NCBI GenBank assembly: GCA_030263635.1
Contig: SZPI01000022.1
Coordinates: forward strand, 14,380 to 78,379
Length of the DNA stretch: 64,000 nt
Source of the DNA: Flexicrinis sp001567485
Lineage (GTDB): Bacteria; Chloroflexota; Anaerolineae; Aggregatilineales; Phototrophicaceae
Direction: 5' to 3'
Shown here: positions 62,137 through 64,000 of the stretch, in pieces
How the letters are laid out: each line of letters opens with the position of its first letter
Numbering within the stretch: position 1 is the first letter of the stretch
The notes under the pieces: generated by a model
Database searches by the model: none
What the model was told of the DNA's origin: nothing
The model's input: only the letters and a program-made list of their open reading frames with translations
Translations under genes and position numbers: made by a program

Positions 62137-64000
62137 GCTGTATTCCTATAGTCTGGAGCTTCGTCAGTTGGTTGAGGTAGGCTTCCGTCAGCGCGAACGC
62201 CCACGCCGTTAGTGTCGGGCACGCATCAATGGCTAACTTCAAGTTAGGCAGCAGCACATCCTTGCTCGCCAGTTGTTCCCATATCTTCAAACCTCGCGCC
62301 ACCGTGCGACAGATAAACGCCATCGCCAGCAGATTTCTATCAAGCCGGTACCACGAATCGTCGGGCTTCTCAGGCAATGCACGCATGAGGACCAGAAGCA
62401 CTCTTCTGACTAACCCGTCGTCCAGTCCGTTCCCTTGGCCAACGATCTCTTCAGCGACATACCCGATCCGCAAATCCTTGAGCGAAATGAGTGCATCATA
62501 ACGCACGCTGTTCGAGAGGCTTCGTACCCACTCGTCGACTGCGGCACGGTATCCATTTACCGATAGCGGATCTGGCGAGCCTTCGTGCTCGTAACGCTGT
62601 CTATGCATTCGGTAAGTGCGTATCACGTCGCGATCGACCACACGACTCAGGTCTGGTGACCAGCCCTCGCGAATCCACTCCGCCGAATCTACTTCAAGCT
62701 CCGCGCCTGTCGGATGGGACAGGTCGTTGTGGCGAACGTTCAACCCCCGGCCATGGCTATGACGGGCTTTGGCAGAGAGGTTATCCACTAGCAGGCTTCC
62801 ACACTCGGTACATTGAAGAAGTCGCTGATGGCTTGCCTGCGGATGCAGCGTCACCTCACATCCTGACTCGCGATGCGTCCAGCGAACAATGAACTTCACA
62901 GGCAGTTCGACCGACCGGCCAGCGTCTGCAGGAGAGAGGGCGACTTCGCCAGTCCCTTCCCCATCGCCACTCGGCATGTTGTTCGATGCAATCGATAGCC
63001 ATTGTGTCGAGTTCGCGAGTCTCAACCGCAGGGGAATCGCTTCAGGGAAGGCCCCACCTGCCAGCGCCTCATAGGGCATTTCGTTTGCTTGCTTCATCGC
63101 CTCAAGGATCGGCCCGAGAGCGCCGACGTTCGCTGACGGTACGACCGATAACTTGTCCGGTGGCAGGGCCAGCAGAGAGACCGGTTCGATTCCGGTGTTA
63201 AGCCATCGTCCCCCCGGCTGTGTTGGAGCATATCGCGCGGTATGGACAGCAATTTGTATGAGCGGCGGGAGCGTATCGAAGTCACCTAGCTCGCCTTTGA
63301 TGAACGTGAACAGCGGCCACGTCGTACGTCCATCGGATGCCGTGACTGCAACACGAGACACCGGGCAATCCAGCAGTAAATCCCTTAGGGTGCTGCGCGA
63401 TAGGACTTTCTCGAAGTTCCCGCGGGCATCCAGCTCAACTTCTCGACGACCCCACTGTTCGGTATGAATAGCGAACCTCTCGTACCGCCCCCCTCGGATT
63501 CGCAGAGTCGTCGCATTTAGATCCGCACGAATGAGCCGGGCCGCCCCTGGATCAATCCAAACATGACGCCACTGGACATCCCATGTCAGGGGGACGCGCA
63601 CAGCATCGAAGATGAGCTGTACTGTTGTAGGCTCTAATGGATTACGCCACTCAACGCTGACCCGATCGTCCGAACGGTTGATCTTTCCATAGCTTGACTC
63701 GACGTCTTCCGATGAGATTCCGGAAATCGTCATGCGTGGAGGCGTATCTATCGTGTAGTAACCGTCTGAAGCCGGCCCCTCGACTACAACCCCTGTCGGC
63801 AGCAGCGCGAACCGCAACGGATCGGGAAGAAGGCGCGAAACGTCTCGAAGGACGTTAAGCTCGATGTTGCCAAAGACACCCTGCATCGGACGGCTGAGGT
63901 CAACAACGAGATCATCCCCATCTTCCGTGGTATTGTCCGGCCCCAAGACTATTTCGTGCGGGGTTCCAGTATCAGCGGTCAACCGAACACGGACTGCTGC
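62123..64000 (-). CDS. Large unrecognised partner of the DruE-like helicase (possible DruH), 5' end outside window
   Basis: The frame is open to the window edge, leaving at least 625 residues. It overlaps the helicase start by 14 bases, so the two are co-translated. The visible part has a beta-rich N-terminal half (repeated strands such as TVQLIFDAVRVPLTWDVQWRHVWID). A Cys pair sits in LLQCTECGSLLVDN (~residue 410 of the visible part), and the C-terminal third is helical. No enzyme motif was recognised. In type III Druantia the helicase is paired with one large protein of unknown fold, DruH, and the order fits; identity is inferred from position only. Confidence 0.6.
   Translation of the reverse strand, partial: AAVRVRLTADTGTPHEIVLGPDNTTEDGDDLVVDLSRPMQGVFGNIELNVLRDVSRLLPDPLRFALLPTGVVVEGPASDGYYTIDTPPRMTISGISSEDVESSYGKINRSDDRVSVEWRNPLEPTTVQLIFDAVRVPLTWDVQWRHVWIDPGAARLIRADLNATTLRIRGGRYERFAIHTEQWGRREVELDARGNFEKVLSRSTLRDLLLDCPVSRVAVTASDGRTTWPLFTFIKGELGDFDTLPPLIQIAVHTARYAPTQPGGRWLNTGIEPVSLLALPPDKLSVVPSANVGALGPILEAMKQANEMPYEALAGGAFPEAIPLRLRLANSTQWLSIASNNMPSGDGEGTGEVALSPADAGRSVELPVKFIVRWTHRESGCEVTLHPQASHQRLLQCTECGSLLVDNLSAKARHSHGRGLNVRHNDLSHPTGAELEVDSAEWIREGWSPDLSRVVDRDVIRTYRMHRQRYEHEGSPDPLSVNGYRAAVDEWVRSLSNSVRYDALISLKDLRIGYVAEEIVGQGNGLDDGLVRRVLLVLMRALPEKPDDSWYRLDRNLLAMAFICRTVARGLKIWEQLASKDVLLPNLKLAIDACPTLTAWAFALTEAYLNQLTKLQTIGIQHESD

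Noticed and set aside
56299..64000. DISARM assignment for the defence module
   Set aside because: Helicase and DUF1998 are in one 1945-residue protein and no separate DrmB, DrmC or DISARM methylase is visible; kept only as an alternative.
1..64000. Insertion sequences, prophage, tRNA and rRNA genes
   Set aside because: Looked for transposase or integrase motifs, terminal inverted repeats, T-arm patterns and rRNA-like blocks; none could be supported.

Overview
The window is a GC-rich, densely packed bacterial chromosome segment. It has many start/stop overlaps (ATGA, GTGA), frequent GTG/TTG starts, and gene families common in Chloroflexota of the Anaerolineae type: an FHA/Ig/SH3 membrane protein, a membrane GAF sensor with a C-terminal helix-turn-helix tail, a GldG-like ABC cassette, and a LiaF-like protein after the primary sigma factor. 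The phylum is an inference from gene content; no rRNA or tRNA gene was recognised.

Layout. 1-2.9 kb: the tail of an acyl-CoA dehydrogenase and a HAD phosphatase converge on a tsaE-tsaB-rimI operon. 3.2-10 kb: thrS (no TGS domain), a sugar-nucleotide epimerase, a nitroreductase, and an overlapping glycosyltransferase-methyltransferase-rnhA operon. 10-18.5 kb: an MFS exporter, the methionine operon metY-metX, a NurA nuclease, a GT-C-like membrane protein and carA. 18.6-26.8 kb (plus strand): an ABC exporter with GldG-like partner, the primary sigma factor, a LiaF-like protein, an acetyltransferase, a membrane sensor/regulator and tatA. 27-38 kb: housekeeping and accessory genes, including half of a nucleoside-type (BMP) ABC system, recF and an FHA protein. 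38.4-44.5 kb: an HpnR-like B12 radical-SAM enzyme, a lysine 6-dehydrogenase-like protein, an MBL hydrolase and a GH2 glycosidase. 44.6-56.1 kb: a likely sulfated-oligosaccharide uptake locus made of a divergent solute-binding protein, dppBCDF-type transporter, fucose/arabinose isomerase-like enzyme, hydrolase, chimeric regulator and sulfatase. 56.3-64 kb: a visibly more A+T-rich two-gene module with a 1945-residue DUF1998 helicase, probably a Druantia-like (type III-like) anti-phage system, cut by the window edge.

The most notable regulatory observation lies upstream of metY. A 36-codon leader ORF carries five Met and three Cys codons within nine codons. It is followed by an intrinsic terminator and a competing pairing segment, in the layout of classical ribosome-mediated attenuation. 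Its candidate promoter would make the leader mRNA leaderless. A second oddity is a family of intergenic seven-base repeats: a 20-unit array beside nurA and two smaller related clusters elsewhere.

Sequence was read by eye. Promoters and domain limits are approximate, and family calls come from motif recognition, not from searches.
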